DNA of 64,000 nucleotides from Deinococcus sp. KNUC1210 (lineage in GTDB: Bacteria > Deinococcota > Deinococci > Deinococcales > Deinococcaceae): the NCBI RefSeq assembly GCF_022344005.1, contig NZ_CP092196.1, positions 434,001 through 498,000 of the forward strand, written 5' to 3'. The stretch's first letter is position 1; the number at the start of each line of letters is the position of its first letter. This document shows positions 18,520 to 27,143 of this stretch, one piece after another. The translations under genes and the position numbers were made by a program. Below the pieces are notes generated by a model, which had not been told where the DNA came from, did not search any database, and saw only the letters and a program-made list of their open reading frames with translations.

Positions 18520-19200
18520 GACACCGCTCGCGCAAGCGCCCCGTCTAGGTGGAGAGGACTGGGGACGGACCGGGGCCGCCACAAATCGCCGCGCTCCGCT
18601 TCAAAGCGAGCGACTTTGTTCCACAGTGCTCGCGGGACATACCCAGGCCAGAACACCGCCAGGCCCATGAGGTTCTCCATCACCATGACTGGGAGCTGGT
18701 GCGGCACATTCAGCAGCAGCCCCAACCCCGCCGCGCGCAGACCCGGCAGCAGTCCAGCGCTCATCAGCACTTCACTGGCACGGGCGGAGGCGACCAGCAC
18801 CGCCTTCACCTCATGTCTGACCGGAAACTGTTCGCTGGCAGTCTGGAGCGTCTGCAGCTTCCGTCGCGCGTGTTCCACCGAGCCGATCACCACCGTCTGC
18901 ACCCGCCCAGCCAGACGTGGCGTCGACGCCCACAGCAACGCTTCGGTATCAAGCGCAACCACCACGAGATACACCGGGATCTCCTCCGTCAGGAGCTGCA
19001 AGAACAGCCGTTCTTGCAGCGCGGACACTTCGGCATTCGGCATTTGGGCCGCTCAACAGCATCGGCCAACACCCATCCTCCAGCGGAACCGCTGTGCACG
19101 TTGTCAGCTGGAGGGTGGGTGAGGCCTGTACCTCCACCGGGGTTGGTCGCCTCAACCGTCGAATCGCTGATTTTACTCGCGTCGTGATGGACATGGACAT
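18516..19200 (-). pseudogene. Hypothetical protein with a 7-bp duplication frameshift
   Basis: The frame from ATG 19200 (MSMSITTRVKSAIRRLRRP) and the frame ending at 18516 join if one copy of the tandem duplicate AATGCCG AATGCCG near 19033-19046 (minus strand) is removed; the protein is then 225 residues through GPNAEVSALQERLFLQLL. As it stands, a 175-codon piece can start at ATG 19043, created by the duplication. A copy of the CGTCACCTTGAT promoter box faces this gene with its predicted start at 19234. No domain is recognised. An imperfect 15-bp inverted repeat (about 19072-19122) lies within it. Confidence 0.55.
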
Positions 19201-19233
19201 CGAGTCTCCTTCTGGGCCGGGCGATGCCAGCCA

Positions 19234-19264
19234 CGTCTGGAGCATGCCTGCAATCAAGGTGACG
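19234..19264 (-). promoter_or_regulatory. CGTCACCTTGAT box promoter (copy 1)
   Basis: Exact 12-base box at 19253-19264; -10-like CATGCT; predicted +1 at 19234 is the G of a GTG. Serves the minus-strand gene starting at 19200. Divergent from copy 2. Confidence 0.65.
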
Positions 19265-19290
19265 CTTGTGCATCATGCTGTTCCAGGCAA

Positions 19291-19321
19291 CATCACCTTG
19301 ATGCAGGAGACACTGGAACCA
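19291..19321 (+). promoter_or_regulatory. CATCACCTTGAT box promoter (copy 2)
   Basis: Box at 19291-19302 with one mismatch; -10-like GACACT; predicted +1 is the A of ATG 19321 of the HU-like gene. Confidence 0.65.
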
Positions 19322-19639
19322 TGTCCGACGCTGACCGTGACGCCGACTCCTTCATCCCCCCGGGTTGGACGGGTGCAGCTCACCGCCCAACTCCAGCGTC
19401 TCAGCCAGCTCGACGCCGATCAGTCCACCCTGGCCGTGCGGATTGTGTTCCAAGTGATCAAGCGTCACCTCGAACTCGGCACCGCCGTCAGCCTGCCCGG
19501 CCTCGGCACCTTGCACTGCGAGGGACAGCCGCGCCGCGTGGTCTTCCGACCCGCCCGGTTCCTCAATCAGCACCTCCAAGATCAGCTGGCGGTGCCCTTC
19601 GAAGACGACGGCGTGTTCGACATGGACGCTGAGCGATAA
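19321..19639 (+). pseudogene. HU/IHF-like DNA-binding protein, frame shifted near the start
   Basis: The domain from RVGRVQLTAQLQRLSQLDAD through AVSLPGLGTLHCEG to the stop at 19639 resembles the HU fold, with its N-terminal helices and the G-x-G-T-L turn. The only ATG at the expected distance from the promoter box is 19321, in another frame; removing one C from the six at 19356-19361 joins MSDADRDADSFIP to RVGRV, giving 105 residues. This is the one clear case here where a C seems to be gained. An alternative is a start at a GTG inside the domain frame. It could be a regulon-specific nucleoid protein. Confidence 0.55.
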
Positions 19640-19920
19640 CGCCGCTCGATCCGGCAGCCCGGCCGACCCGGACCAGGCAACGCGTACACTCCCACCCCAA
19701 ACCAACGGGCTAGCTCGGCCGCCAAGTCGAACGGCAGCATGCCCAGATCTAAGGGCTCCCAGGCGGCATCGAAGACCTGAACCCCGCCCTGGGCACTCAC
19801 CAACACGGTTTCCGCAGCGGGCAACACTGCCACCAGCGCGGCGCTCAGCACCAGCAGGTCCATCCGTGCTTGCCGGGGATCGTCGACGCGGAGTGTCCAG
19901 CGAAACGCCGTGTCGCTCAT
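19582..19920 (-). CDS. Hypothetical protein of the box regulon
   Basis: A 112-residue protein (MSDTAFRWTLRVDDPRQARM start) with a hydrophobic stretch LLVLSAALVAVLPAAETVLV near residue 22 and a basic C-terminus. ATG 19920 is exactly the predicted +1 of promoter-box copy 3, implying a leaderless transcript. It is divergent from the RecD2-like helicase gene and its 3' end overlaps that of the HU-like gene by 58 bases. Function unknown. Confidence 0.5.
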   Translation of the reverse strand: MSDTAFRWTLRVDDPRQARMDLLVLSAALVAVLPAAETVLVSAQGGVQVFDAAWEPLDLGMLPFDLAAELARWFGVGVYALPGPGRPGCRIERRYRSASMSNTPSSSKGTAS

Positions 19921-19950
19921 GCGCTCAGCATGCCTGCAATCAAGGTGACG
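19920..19950 (-). promoter_or_regulatory. CGTCACCTTGAT box promoter (copy 3)
   Basis: Exact box at 19939-19950; -10-like CATGCT; predicted +1 is the A of ATG 19920. Forms a back-to-back pair with copy 4. Confidence 0.7.
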
Positions 19951-19961
19951 CCCTGACCGTG

Positions 19962-19992
19962 CGTCACCTTGATTGCAGGCATGCTTCAGGCA
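19962..19992 (+). promoter_or_regulatory. CGTCACCTTGAT box promoter (copy 4)
   Basis: Exact box at 19962-19973; -10-like CATGCT; predicted +1 is the A of ATG 19992 of the helicase gene. Nearly mirror-identical to copy 3. Confidence 0.7.
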
Positions 19993-21959
19993 TGACCGCC
20001 ACCCCAACTCAGGTGCACGGCGTGGTCGAGCGCACCTGGCGCACCGCCACCGGCGAAGATGCCTGCCGCCTTAAATTGACAGATGGCGCCATGCTGACCC
20101 TGACCGGTCCGCTGCCGCCCCTCAAACGCGGCCACCAGTTGAAAGCTGAACTGCAGGGTAACGTGCTGCTGTCCGCTCACCGAGTCATTCGCGAGCGCGA
20201 CATCGCCGCCGCCTTCTACGGACAGATCACCGGCCTCGCTCGGCACGGTGTGGCAAAGATCGTCGCGCAGCTGGAAGACGACACCCATCGCATCATTCAG
20301 CACGAAGCACAGCGCCTCTCAGGGGTGCGGGGATTTCCAGCGAGCAGCGTGCGGGCTATGCAAACACACGCCCGGCGGCAGGGAAGATGGTACACCACCT
20401 TCCAGGACCTCGCCGCGTTGGGCTTGGCCCCGGAGTACGCCCAGCCGCTGATTCGTCAGGATGGCGCAGGCGCGGTGCAGGTGTTCCGAGACAATCCATA
20501 CCGCGCGGTCCAGCAGCGTATTCCCCTGCGAGTGCTCGATGCGGCGGCTCGGCAGCAGGGGCTGTCGATCTTCGATCCCCGGCGTGGCCCGGCACTGGTG
20601 TACGAGCTGGTGCAGCGCGCCTTGCAGGAGGATGGGCATACCTGTGTCCCCAGAACCCTGCTGAAAAAAGTGCTGATGCAGGACCACGCGCTGGAGGAGG
20701 AGGAAGCCGAACTCGCTCTCCAAGCAGCGGTGGACGACGGGTATGTGATGGCCTTTCAGCAGATGCTGGCGGCACCCACGCCATATCACGAAGAAGTGCG
20801 CCTGGCGGACGACATCGCCCGACTGCTGACCGCCGATCTTCCACCCCTCCCACTTCCAGCTGTTCTCCCGAATCTGAGTAGCGAACAGCGGGCGGCCGTC
20901 CAGCTCGCCTGCACCACCGCCCTGTGCGTCATCACCAGCGGCCCCGGCACTGGTAAAACCACCACCCTCAAAGCGCTGCTCGACACCCTCGACACCGCTG
21001 GACTGAGCACGATCCTGTGTGCGCCAACAGGAAAAGCGGCCAGCCGCATGCAGCAGAGTACCGGCCGCTTCGCCACCACCCTCCACCGACTGCTCGGCTA
21101 TGACGGGCACCGCTTTGAGACCGGCCTGCTGCAGACGCAGGCGGTCGTGGTCGATGAAGTGAGCATGGCCAGCAACGCCCTGCTCGCGGCCCTGCTGCGA
21201 AGCGCCCCCACCGGGTGCCGCGTGATTCTGGTGGGCGACGAGGATCAGTTGCCGCCGATTGATCCAGGGCATCCGTTGGCGGCGCTGATTCGCACGGTGC
21301 CGACTGCACGACTGACCCGCACCCATCGGCAGGCGCAGGACAGTCCGATCCTCACGCTCGCCCGGCTGCTGATCAGCGGTGAGCGTCCCCGCGACACCGG
21401 GATTGCCTTCCACGAAACGGTCACCACGGAAGCCGTCGTGCAGTTGATGCAGGCCCACGTGCAGGAGAGCGGCCCACCGATCCTGCTCACCGCTGGGCGC
21501 GCCGGCCCCCTGGGAGTGGATGCCCTCAATCCCGCCCTGCAGGCCGCCCTCAATCCCGGTACCGGACGGTTTCGGGTGGGCGACCCCGTGCTGGTCACGC
21601 GCAACGACCACACCACCGGGCTGATGAACGGCATGACCGGCCGGGTCCTGAGGGTCGGAGAGCAACTTGAATGTTGTTTCGACGACACGGTGCACACGCT
21701 GGGGCCGGACGCACAGCTGCAGCTCAGCTTGGCCTACGCGCTGACGATTCACCGCGCACAGGGCAGCGAGTGGGACCGCGTGCTGGTGGTGCTGAGTGAC
21801 GAGCACCACCGCCTGCTGTCGCGCCAACTGGCGTATACCGCCGTGACCCGCGCGAAACGGCAGTTGATCGCCGCCGGACACCGCCAAGCCTGGAATACCG
21901 CGGCCCTGACCGGCGCCACCGTGCGCTTCAGCCTGCTCGAAGCGCTCCTGCGCACCTGA
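19992..21959 (+). CDS. RecD2-like superfamily 1 helicase
   Basis: A 655-residue 5'-3' DNA helicase of the RecD/TraA type. The N-terminal third has the RecD2 pattern with helix-hairpin-helix-like segments (GVRGFPASSVRAMQTHARRQ). Catalytic motifs: Walker A SGPGTGKTTT near 317, Walker B VVVDEVSM near 387, VGDEDQLPPI, LTRTHRQ, then the SH3-containing region and YALTIHRAQGSEWDRV, TAVTRAKRQLI. ATG 19992 is set by the promoter box; a longer frame to 19866 is not needed. RecD2 proteins act in recombination and repair, and in Deinococcus in stress survival; co-control with pilus genes suggests handling of incoming or plasmid DNA, which is inference. Confidence 0.87.
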   Translation: MTATPTQVHGVVERTWRTATGEDACRLKLTDGAMLTLTGPLPPLKRGHQLKAELQGNVLLSAHRVIRERDIAAAFYGQITGLARHGVAKIVAQLEDDTHRIIQHEAQRLSGVRGFPASSVRAMQTHARRQGRWYTTFQDLAALGLAPEYAQPLIRQDGAGAVQVFRDNPYRAVQQRIPLRVLDAAARQQGLSIFDPRRGPALVYELVQRALQEDGHTCVPRTLLKKVLMQDHALEEEEAELALQAAVDDGYVMAFQQMLAAPTPYHEEVRLADDIARLLTADLPPLPLPAVLPNLSSEQRAAVQLACTTALCVITSGPGTGKTTTLKALLDTLDTAGLSTILCAPTGKAASRMQQSTGRFATTLHRLLGYDGHRFETGLLQTQAVVVDEVSMASNALLAALLRSAPTGCRVILVGDEDQLPPIDPGHPLAALIRTVPTARLTRTHRQAQDSPILTLARLLISGERPRDTGIAFHETVTTEAVVQLMQAHVQESGPPILLTAGRAGPLGVDALNPALQAALNPGTGRFRVGDPVLVTRNDHTTGLMNGMTGRVLRVGEQLECCFDDTVHTLGPDAQLQLSLAYALTIHRAQGSEWDRVLVVLSDEHHRLLSRQLAYTAVTRAKRQLIAAGHRQAWNTAALTGATVRFSLLEALLRT

Positions 21960-21977
21960 AAGCGGCCGGTTGAAAAA

Positions 21978-22008
21978 CGTCACCTTGATTGCAGCAACAC
22001 TCGGGACA
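21978..22008 (+). promoter_or_regulatory. CGTCACCTTGAT box promoter (copy 5) of the pilin cluster
   Basis: Exact box at 21978-21989; -10-like AACACT; predicted +1 at 22008 (an ATG not in the pilin frame), about 140 bases before the first pilin gene. Confidence 0.65.
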
Positions 22009-22045
22009 TGGCGCTGTCAAGCCCCAGACCCGTCAAGGAGGGTGT

Positions 22046-22153
22046 ATGCCCACGACCCACCCGCGCTCGCCCCCACCGCCACGCTACTGCCCTCAGCCCG
22101 CCTGCACTGCTGCACACATCCGCCCGTTGGAACTCATTTCAAGGAGAGTATGA
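22046..22153 (+). CDS. Leader peptide coupled to the first pilin gene
   Basis: A 35-codon frame with a strong site AAGGAGGGTGT before its ATG. It is Pro-rich (SPPPPRYCPQP) and its TGA overlaps the ATG of the pilin gene. It may couple ribosomes onto the pilin start or act as an attenuating leader. Support is positional only. Confidence 0.35.
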   Translation: MPTTHPRSPPPPRYCPQPACTAAHIRPLELISRRV

Positions 22154-22584
22154 CCCACCCCCGACACACCCAAGGCTTCACGCTGATCGAGCTCCTGGTG
22201 GTCATCGCGATCATTGCCATTCTCGCGGCAATCTTCGTGCCCAGCTACGCGGCCGCTCAGAAGAAACCCCGTGACGTCGCCGCGTTGCAGTGCATCAAAG
22301 CCATTACCGGCGCCGAAATCAGCTACGCGGGCGACCACAACGGCACCTACGCCAGCACGCTCACCGCGCTGAACAACACCGACGTGACCGAACAGTGCAG
22401 CGGCATCCAGGTTCATCACTTCGACTCCGCCGGCCTGCGAATCAGCGCCACCGGCGACGGAATCATCAACAACGACGGCCAGGGTCACCTGCTGTTCCTC
22501 GCCTGGAGTCCGCAGGGCAGCAACCTTTACGAGGTCAACCAGAGTCGCATTGCTCAAAAAATCAACCCCGTCCACTGGAACTGA
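22150..22584 (+). CDS. Type IV prepilin, tandem copy 1
   Basis: A 144-residue prepilin. The class III leader is short (MTHPRHTQG), with cleavage expected between G and F; Glu at mature position 5 and the hydrophobic helix GFTLIELLVVIAIIAIL are canonical. The head domain has a conserved ALQC and a later TEQC pair likely to form a disulphide. AAGGAGAGT precedes ATG 22150. It is the first of four tandem pilin genes under promoter-box copy 5. In the cell it would be processed by PilD-like peptidase and assembled by the PilB/PilC machinery encoded from 35.9 kb. Confidence 0.88.
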   Translation: MTHPRHTQGFTLIELLVVIAIIAILAAIFVPSYAAAQKKPRDVAALQCIKAITGAEISYAGDHNGTYASTLTALNNTDVTEQCSGIQVHHFDSAGLRISATGDGIINNDGQGHLLFLAWSPQGSNLYEVNQSRIAQKINPVHWN

Positions 22585-22617
22585 CCCTCCTCACCCATGA
22601 CACCTCAAGGAGCCTGC

Positions 22618-23064
22618 ATGAAACGCCTTTCCTCACCCCGCCGTCCCCTGCCCACGCCCCGCGTGCAGGGCTTTACCCTTATCGAACTGCTGGTGGTCAT
22701 CGCCATCATCGCCATCCTCGCCGCCATCTTCGTCCCCAGCTATGCCGCAGCACAGAAAAGGCCCAATGACGTGGCTGCGCTGCAATGTGGCAAAGCCATC
22801 GTGGCGGGGCAGATCACCTATATGGCCGAACACAACGGTGTCCCGGCTGGCAGCCTGGCGCAACTCGGCAATGCAGATGCGGTGGAGCAGTGTCAGAACA
22901 TCCAGCTGATTCAGGACGGCCCCACCATCACGCAGGGCAGCGCGGGCAACAACAACATCGCGGTGGGCGGCACCAACTATGCCTTCCGGGTGTGGTCGAA
23001 CAATGGCTCGGCGATTTACGCGTACAACCGTGACGGCAACGTCAAATTCGTCAAGCAGAACTGA
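22618..23064 (+). CDS. Type IV prepilin, tandem copy 2
   Basis: A 148-residue prepilin with a longer basic leader (MKRLSSPRRPLPTPRVQG) and the same 30-residue helix as copy 1. The head keeps ALQCGKAI and a VEQCQ cysteine. AAGGAG lies nine bases before ATG 22618. It follows copy 1 after 33 bases. Confidence 0.88.
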   Translation: MKRLSSPRRPLPTPRVQGFTLIELLVVIAIIAILAAIFVPSYAAAQKRPNDVAALQCGKAIVAGQITYMAEHNGVPAGSLAQLGNADAVEQCQNIQLIQDGPTITQGSAGNNNIAVGGTNYAFRVWSNNGSAIYAYNRDGNVKFVKQN

Positions 23065-23073
23065 GGAGGCGGT

Positions 23074-23499
<426 letters not shown>

Positions 23500-23506
23500 G
23501 CGTCCG

Positions 23507-23983
23507 ATGACGGCCTGCACGCAGGGGAGGTCACACGGCAGCACGCGCCGCACCGGGCGTGCTGCCCGGCGGGTGCGGGGCTTCACGCTGCTGGAGCTGC
23601 TGGCCGTCCTGGCAATCATCGGGATACTGGCCGCGGTCCTGATCCCAAATTTGATCGGCTTACGAAAACGCCCACATGACCTGGAAGCGCTGCAATGCGG
23701 CAAAGCGATTGTCACAGCCCAGATCACCTATGAAAGCGAGCATCAAGGCGTGGCAGCGGACAGTCTCGACCAGCTCAATACCCGCGACGTCAATGGGGCC
23801 TGTCGGAAAGTGCAGGTCGCTGGGCTGAATGAGCTCACGGCCCAGGAGGTCGAGGGCACGAACAATCTCAGCTCGTCTGGGGAAGCCGATGGGATGTACG
23901 CCTTCAAGGTGTGGAGTGTGGAGGGGACCGGAATGTTTGTGTATGACCGGTGGACGGGGCGGCGATTTACGAGAGTCGAGTAG
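23507..23983 (+). CDS. Type IV prepilin, divergent tandem copy 4
   Basis: A 158-residue prepilin. The leader is long and basic (SHGSTRRTGRAARRVRG) and the helix differs from its neighbours (FTLLELLAVLAIIGILAAVL), but Glu5 and the head motifs (ALQCGKAIVTAQITYESEH, NGACRK) show common descent. It starts seven bases after copy 3 and has no strong ribosome site, so it is probably translated by coupling. It may be a minor or tip pilin of the same filament. Confidence 0.82.
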   Translation: MTACTQGRSHGSTRRTGRAARRVRGFTLLELLAVLAIIGILAAVLIPNLIGLRKRPHDLEALQCGKAIVTAQITYESEHQGVAADSLDQLNTRDVNGACRKVQVAGLNELTAQEVEGTNNLSSSGEADGMYAFKVWSVEGTGMFVYDRWTGRRFTRVE

Positions 23984-24111
23984 GTTTCTTGGAACTCAAA
24001 GTAACCTGAGTGCAACAACCAACTCGCGCCCAGGTGCAACGACGTCCACCAACCATTTTCGACTCTACCCAGCGCTGAACGCTGTGCACTGCGGCGGCGT
24101 CAGCACGGGCC

Positions 24112-24147
24112 GTGACGATTCAGCCCGGGCTGAATCGTCACAACTTT
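24112..24147 (+). terminator. Terminator of the pilin cluster
   Basis: A perfect 15-bp inverted repeat (24112-24126 with 24127-24141) followed by AACTTTTTT. Confidence 0.85.
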
Positions 24148-24171
24148 TTTACCGCCTACACCAATCAATCC

Positions 24172-24345
24172 CTATTCGCAGTTAACTATCATTCTTACGC
24201 AATCCTCTATATCAACTATAAGATCATGCTCCGTTTCGGAGGAGTCGCTTTTTTCTAAAATTCTCGGTAGATATTCAAGAGCAATTTTCTGAACAGGATC
24301 TTGTGATTGCTTAATGAGCGTACCCCGATTTTTAGAACTAGCCAC
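24172..24345 (-). pseudogene. AT-rich C-terminal gene fragment
   Basis: About 57 codons in one frame ending at 24172 (SQDPVQKIALEYLPRILEKS, then a Glu/Asp-rich end), with base composition far below its neighbours. The frame runs into transposase DNA at about 24350, so the 5' part seems lost to that insertion. Not recognised. Confidence 0.3.
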
Positions 24346-24365
24346 CCCGGAAAATATCTCAAGGG

Positions 24366-24742
24366 TGCATCCCATCACCCACGCCATTCTCTGCCTCGCT
24401 GCTCTGCAAGGGGCCACCCATGACCTGACTCTCTTCCACGCTTCCAAAACGAAGCTCCATCCAGAAACGGCGTTGATCGCCGATGCGGGGTATCAAGGCA
24501 TCCTACGAGCACACTCGTGTGCTCGTACCCCAACGAAAGCCACCAAAAAGCATCCCTTGACCCCTGCCCAAAAACAGGACAACCAGACCTTATCCCGGCT
24601 ACGTCTTCCCACCCTCCATGTCATCCGTTGCCTCAAGATCTTTCGATGTCTGTCCAGTGTCTACCGACATCGTCGTCGACGGTTGCAGCTCCGGCTGAGC
24701 CTTCTGGCAGGTCTATACAACGCCATGCTCCTCTGCCCGTGA
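24366..24742 (+). pseudogene. C-terminal fragment of an IS5-like transposase
   Basis: THDLTLFHASKTKLHPETAL, ADAGYQGI, KKHPLTPAQKQDNQTLSRLR and RLQLRLSLLAGLYN match the C-terminal half of transposases of the IS5 group, including the second Asp. The N-terminal half and the ends are missing. Confidence 0.65.
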
Positions 24743-24783
24743 CGTTCGCAGGAGGTCGATTGAGGGCCGTACGACGGGCAGCG

Positions 24784-25416
24784 TCACCGAGCGGCCTCGA
24801 GGACAGCGGTAGCGCGCCCTGCAAGTGGCCGAAACCCACTCGCCTCGACTCCCGCGAGCACAAACACCAACGTTTCCGTGACGTACGCCTCCAACGTCCG
24901 CCCCGCCGGCGCCCGGCCCCAGATCAGCGCTGCGGCATAGACGCTGCTTGCTGTCAATGTGGCCAGCAACTCCCTGGACATGATTTTCGAATTTGGAGCC
25001 TGCTGGCAGTCGCTCAGACTCCTCCGTATGTGGTCACCGAGCCGCTGCTGGACCTGCTGGTTGATCTGCATCTCCATGTCATCGTCGTGAACGTGACACT
25101 GGTCATGGACCTGTGCCATGAACAGGCAGGTAGCCGTCAGCAAGCTGCGCAGGCCTTGGGCGTCAAAGGTCAGGGGCCAGGTCACAGTGGTGACCAGCAG
25201 GGCGTCCAGGTGCTCCTGGAGAACCTGAGCAAACAAGGTGTATTTGTCCTGGTAGTGAGCGTAAAAGGTTGCGCGGTTGACACCCGCCCGCGCAGTGATG
25301 TCCTGAACGGTGAGCGGCGCGAGGCCCTGTTCACTGAGCAGCGTCTGAAAGGCCGCCTGGATTGAGCGCCTGGTGCGCAGAATGCGTGGATCAACGCGCG
25401 GGATCGTGTGGGTCAT
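24784..25416 (-). CDS. TetR/AcrR-family regulator
   Basis: A 210-residue regulator. The helix-turn-helix is clear (RRSIQAAFQTLLSEQGLAPL, then AGVNRATFYAHYQDKY); the C-terminal domain resembles the TetR_C group 33-type. ATG 25416 was chosen; the frame to 25581 would add an unrelated segment. Divergent from the NAD(P)-binding gene at 25544, which it probably controls through the 127-base gap. Confidence 0.85.
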   Translation of the reverse strand: MTHTIPRVDPRILRTRRSIQAAFQTLLSEQGLAPLTVQDITARAGVNRATFYAHYQDKYTLFAQVLQEHLDALLVTTVTWPLTFDAQGLRSLLTATCLFMAQVHDQCHVHDDDMEMQINQQVQQRLGDHIRRSLSDCQQAPNSKIMSRELLATLTASSVYAAALIWGRAPAGRTLEAYVTETLVFVLAGVEASGFRPLAGRATAVLEAAR

Positions 25417-25543
25417 CTTTGCCTGCCTTGAGCTCGCTAAGCAACACATTCGCTGTTTTGTGTCTGGAGTACGCGGCTGAACTGCCGCATGCTGTACACG
25501 ACAAGTGTGGCCTAAACGATGGCTGTTGTCTATAGGAGACGAG

Positions 25544-26181
25544 ATGAAGAAGTTGATCGTATTCGGAGCATCTGGCGGCACCGGCCGTCACGTCGTCGAG
25601 CGGGCTCTGGAAGCAGGGCATGAGGTGACGGCCTTCGTTCGGCAGCCCAGCGCCTTTCCGGCCACACATCCCAGGTTCCGACTGGTGGTCGGAGACGTGC
25701 GCCTGCCACAGGACGTCGCTGCTGGCTGTGCTGGACAGGACGCGGTGCTGAGTGCACTCGGACCGAGCCAGAAATTCGAACCGATCTGCGAAGAGGGCAC
25801 GCGCTCGATCCTCGCAGGAATGCACGCACACGGCTTGAAACGGCTGGTGGCCCTGAGTGCCTACGGCGCGGCGGACACCCACCACGGTGCTTACAGCTGG
25901 GTGACATGGACGATGTTGAAGACCAAGATGCAGGACAAAGAGCGGATGGAAACTCTGATCCGGGGCAGTGAGATCGACTGGACGCTTGTTCGCCCCCCGC
26001 CCTGACCAACGGACCCTATACGGGAGCGTATTGGAGTGGCCTGAACGTGCCCATTCACCTCACCTCGAGCATCTCGCGGGCGGACGTGGCCGACTTCATG
26101 CTCCGTGCGGCCCTGGACGACAGGTACCTGCACGAAGCACCCATTATCACGACCCAGCGGGGGAGAGGGAGCGTGTCATGA
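25544..26181 (+). pseudogene. NAD(P)-binding (NmrA/SDR atypical) protein, frameshifted in a C run
   Basis: Reconstructed length 212 residues. The Rossmann motif GASGGTGRHVV is at residue 8 and the family pattern VVGDVRLPQDV, ALSAYGAAD is intact. At 25993-25998 six C stop the frame at once (RPPP then TGA); seven C would continue ALTNGPYTGAYWSGLN to a TGA at 26179-26181. That stop overlaps the ATG of the next gene (ATGA), which confirms the reconstructed frame. Such proteins are NADPH-dependent reductases or redox sensors. Confidence 0.78.
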
Positions 26182-27092
26182 CAGCGGTCTCATCAGCATC
26201 ATGGAGCTCCCCCCTGTGGGGCCAGACCGCCCTGGTCACGGGCGCCGCCGGAGGCATGGGCCGGGTGATCGCCACTGACCTGGCCCGGCAGGGGGCCGCC
26301 GTGCTGCTGGTCGTTCGCCGCGCAGCGCAGGGGAAGGTCCTGAAACGCGAGATCGCGCAGGCCACCGGGAACCTGGAGGTGGACTTCCTGGTGGCCGACC
26401 TGTCGGTTCAGACATCGATCCGGCAACTGGTCACCGCGGTTCGTCAGCGGCATGCGCAGCTCCACATCCTGGTCAACAATGCCGGTGTTCATCTGCAGGA
26501 ACGGCAGTTGAGTGTAGATGGAATAGAGATGCACTTCGCCGTCAATCATCTGGCCCCCTTCCTGCTCAGCAACCTGCTGCTGGACATGATGAACGTGAGC
26601 GCCCCGGCCCGCATCGTGAACGTCAGCTCGCAGACCATAGCCGACACCCGCTCTCTGCCCTTTTTCGGCCGCTCTCGCCCAGCCGTGCTCGACCTGAACG
26701 ACCTCCAGAGCGCGCGAAACTTCGAGCCGGGAGTGGCGTATGGCCGTTCGAAATTGGCGATGGTCATGTGCGGCTACGTCCTGGCCCGGCGGCTCCAGGG
26801 CAGCGGCGTGACCGTGAACGCGCTGCACCCTGGCATCGTGGCCACCGACATCGTAGCTGACGTCGCCCCGCCGCTGGTCCGACCTTTCCTCAGCGTCATC
26901 AGGCGGTTTCTCCTGACGCCCGAACAGGGCGCGGCATCAACGGTGCGGCTAGCAAGCTTACCCGAACTGGAGACGGTCACAGGAACGTATTTCGTCCGAG
27001 CAAACGAGCAGCGTTCGCCGGAGAGCTCATACGATGTTCTTACGCAGGAGCGGCTTTGGAACGCCAGTGCAGCGCTTGTGGGACTCTCCTGA
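26178..27092 (+). CDS. Short-chain dehydrogenase (retinol dehydrogenase-like)
   Basis: A 304-residue SDR. TGAAGGMG binds the cofactor near residue 22, NNAG follows, and the catalytic YGRSK is near 193. The long form and LHPGIVATDI resemble retinol dehydrogenase/WW-domain oxidoreductase-like proteins; substrate unknown. The ATG overlaps the stop of the previous gene, so the two reductases are coupled and probably both under the TetR at 24784. Confidence 0.83.
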   Translation: MTAVSSASWSSPLWGQTALVTGAAGGMGRVIATDLARQGAAVLLVVRRAAQGKVLKREIAQATGNLEVDFLVADLSVQTSIRQLVTAVRQRHAQLHILVNNAGVHLQERQLSVDGIEMHFAVNHLAPFLLSNLLLDMMNVSAPARIVNVSSQTIADTRSLPFFGRSRPAVLDLNDLQSARNFEPGVAYGRSKLAMVMCGYVLARRLQGSGVTVNALHPGIVATDIVADVAPPLVRPFLSVIRRFLLTPEQGAASTVRLASLPELETVTGTYFVRANEQRSPESSYDVLTQERLWNASAALVGLS

Positions 27093-27143
27093 ATTCGGGA
27101 AAGTGGCGTCACCCTCCGGTTTGAAAACCGGGGATACACGTGC

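Noticed and set aside
20319..21983. 554-codon open frame on the minus strand opposite the RecD2-like gene
   Set aside because: Composition is that of a shadow frame; the plus strand has all helicase motifs.
22008..22274. 88-codon gene starting at the +1 of the pilin promoter
   Set aside because: It overlaps the first pilin gene out of frame for 125 bases and its composition is random; the ATG probably only marks the transcript start.
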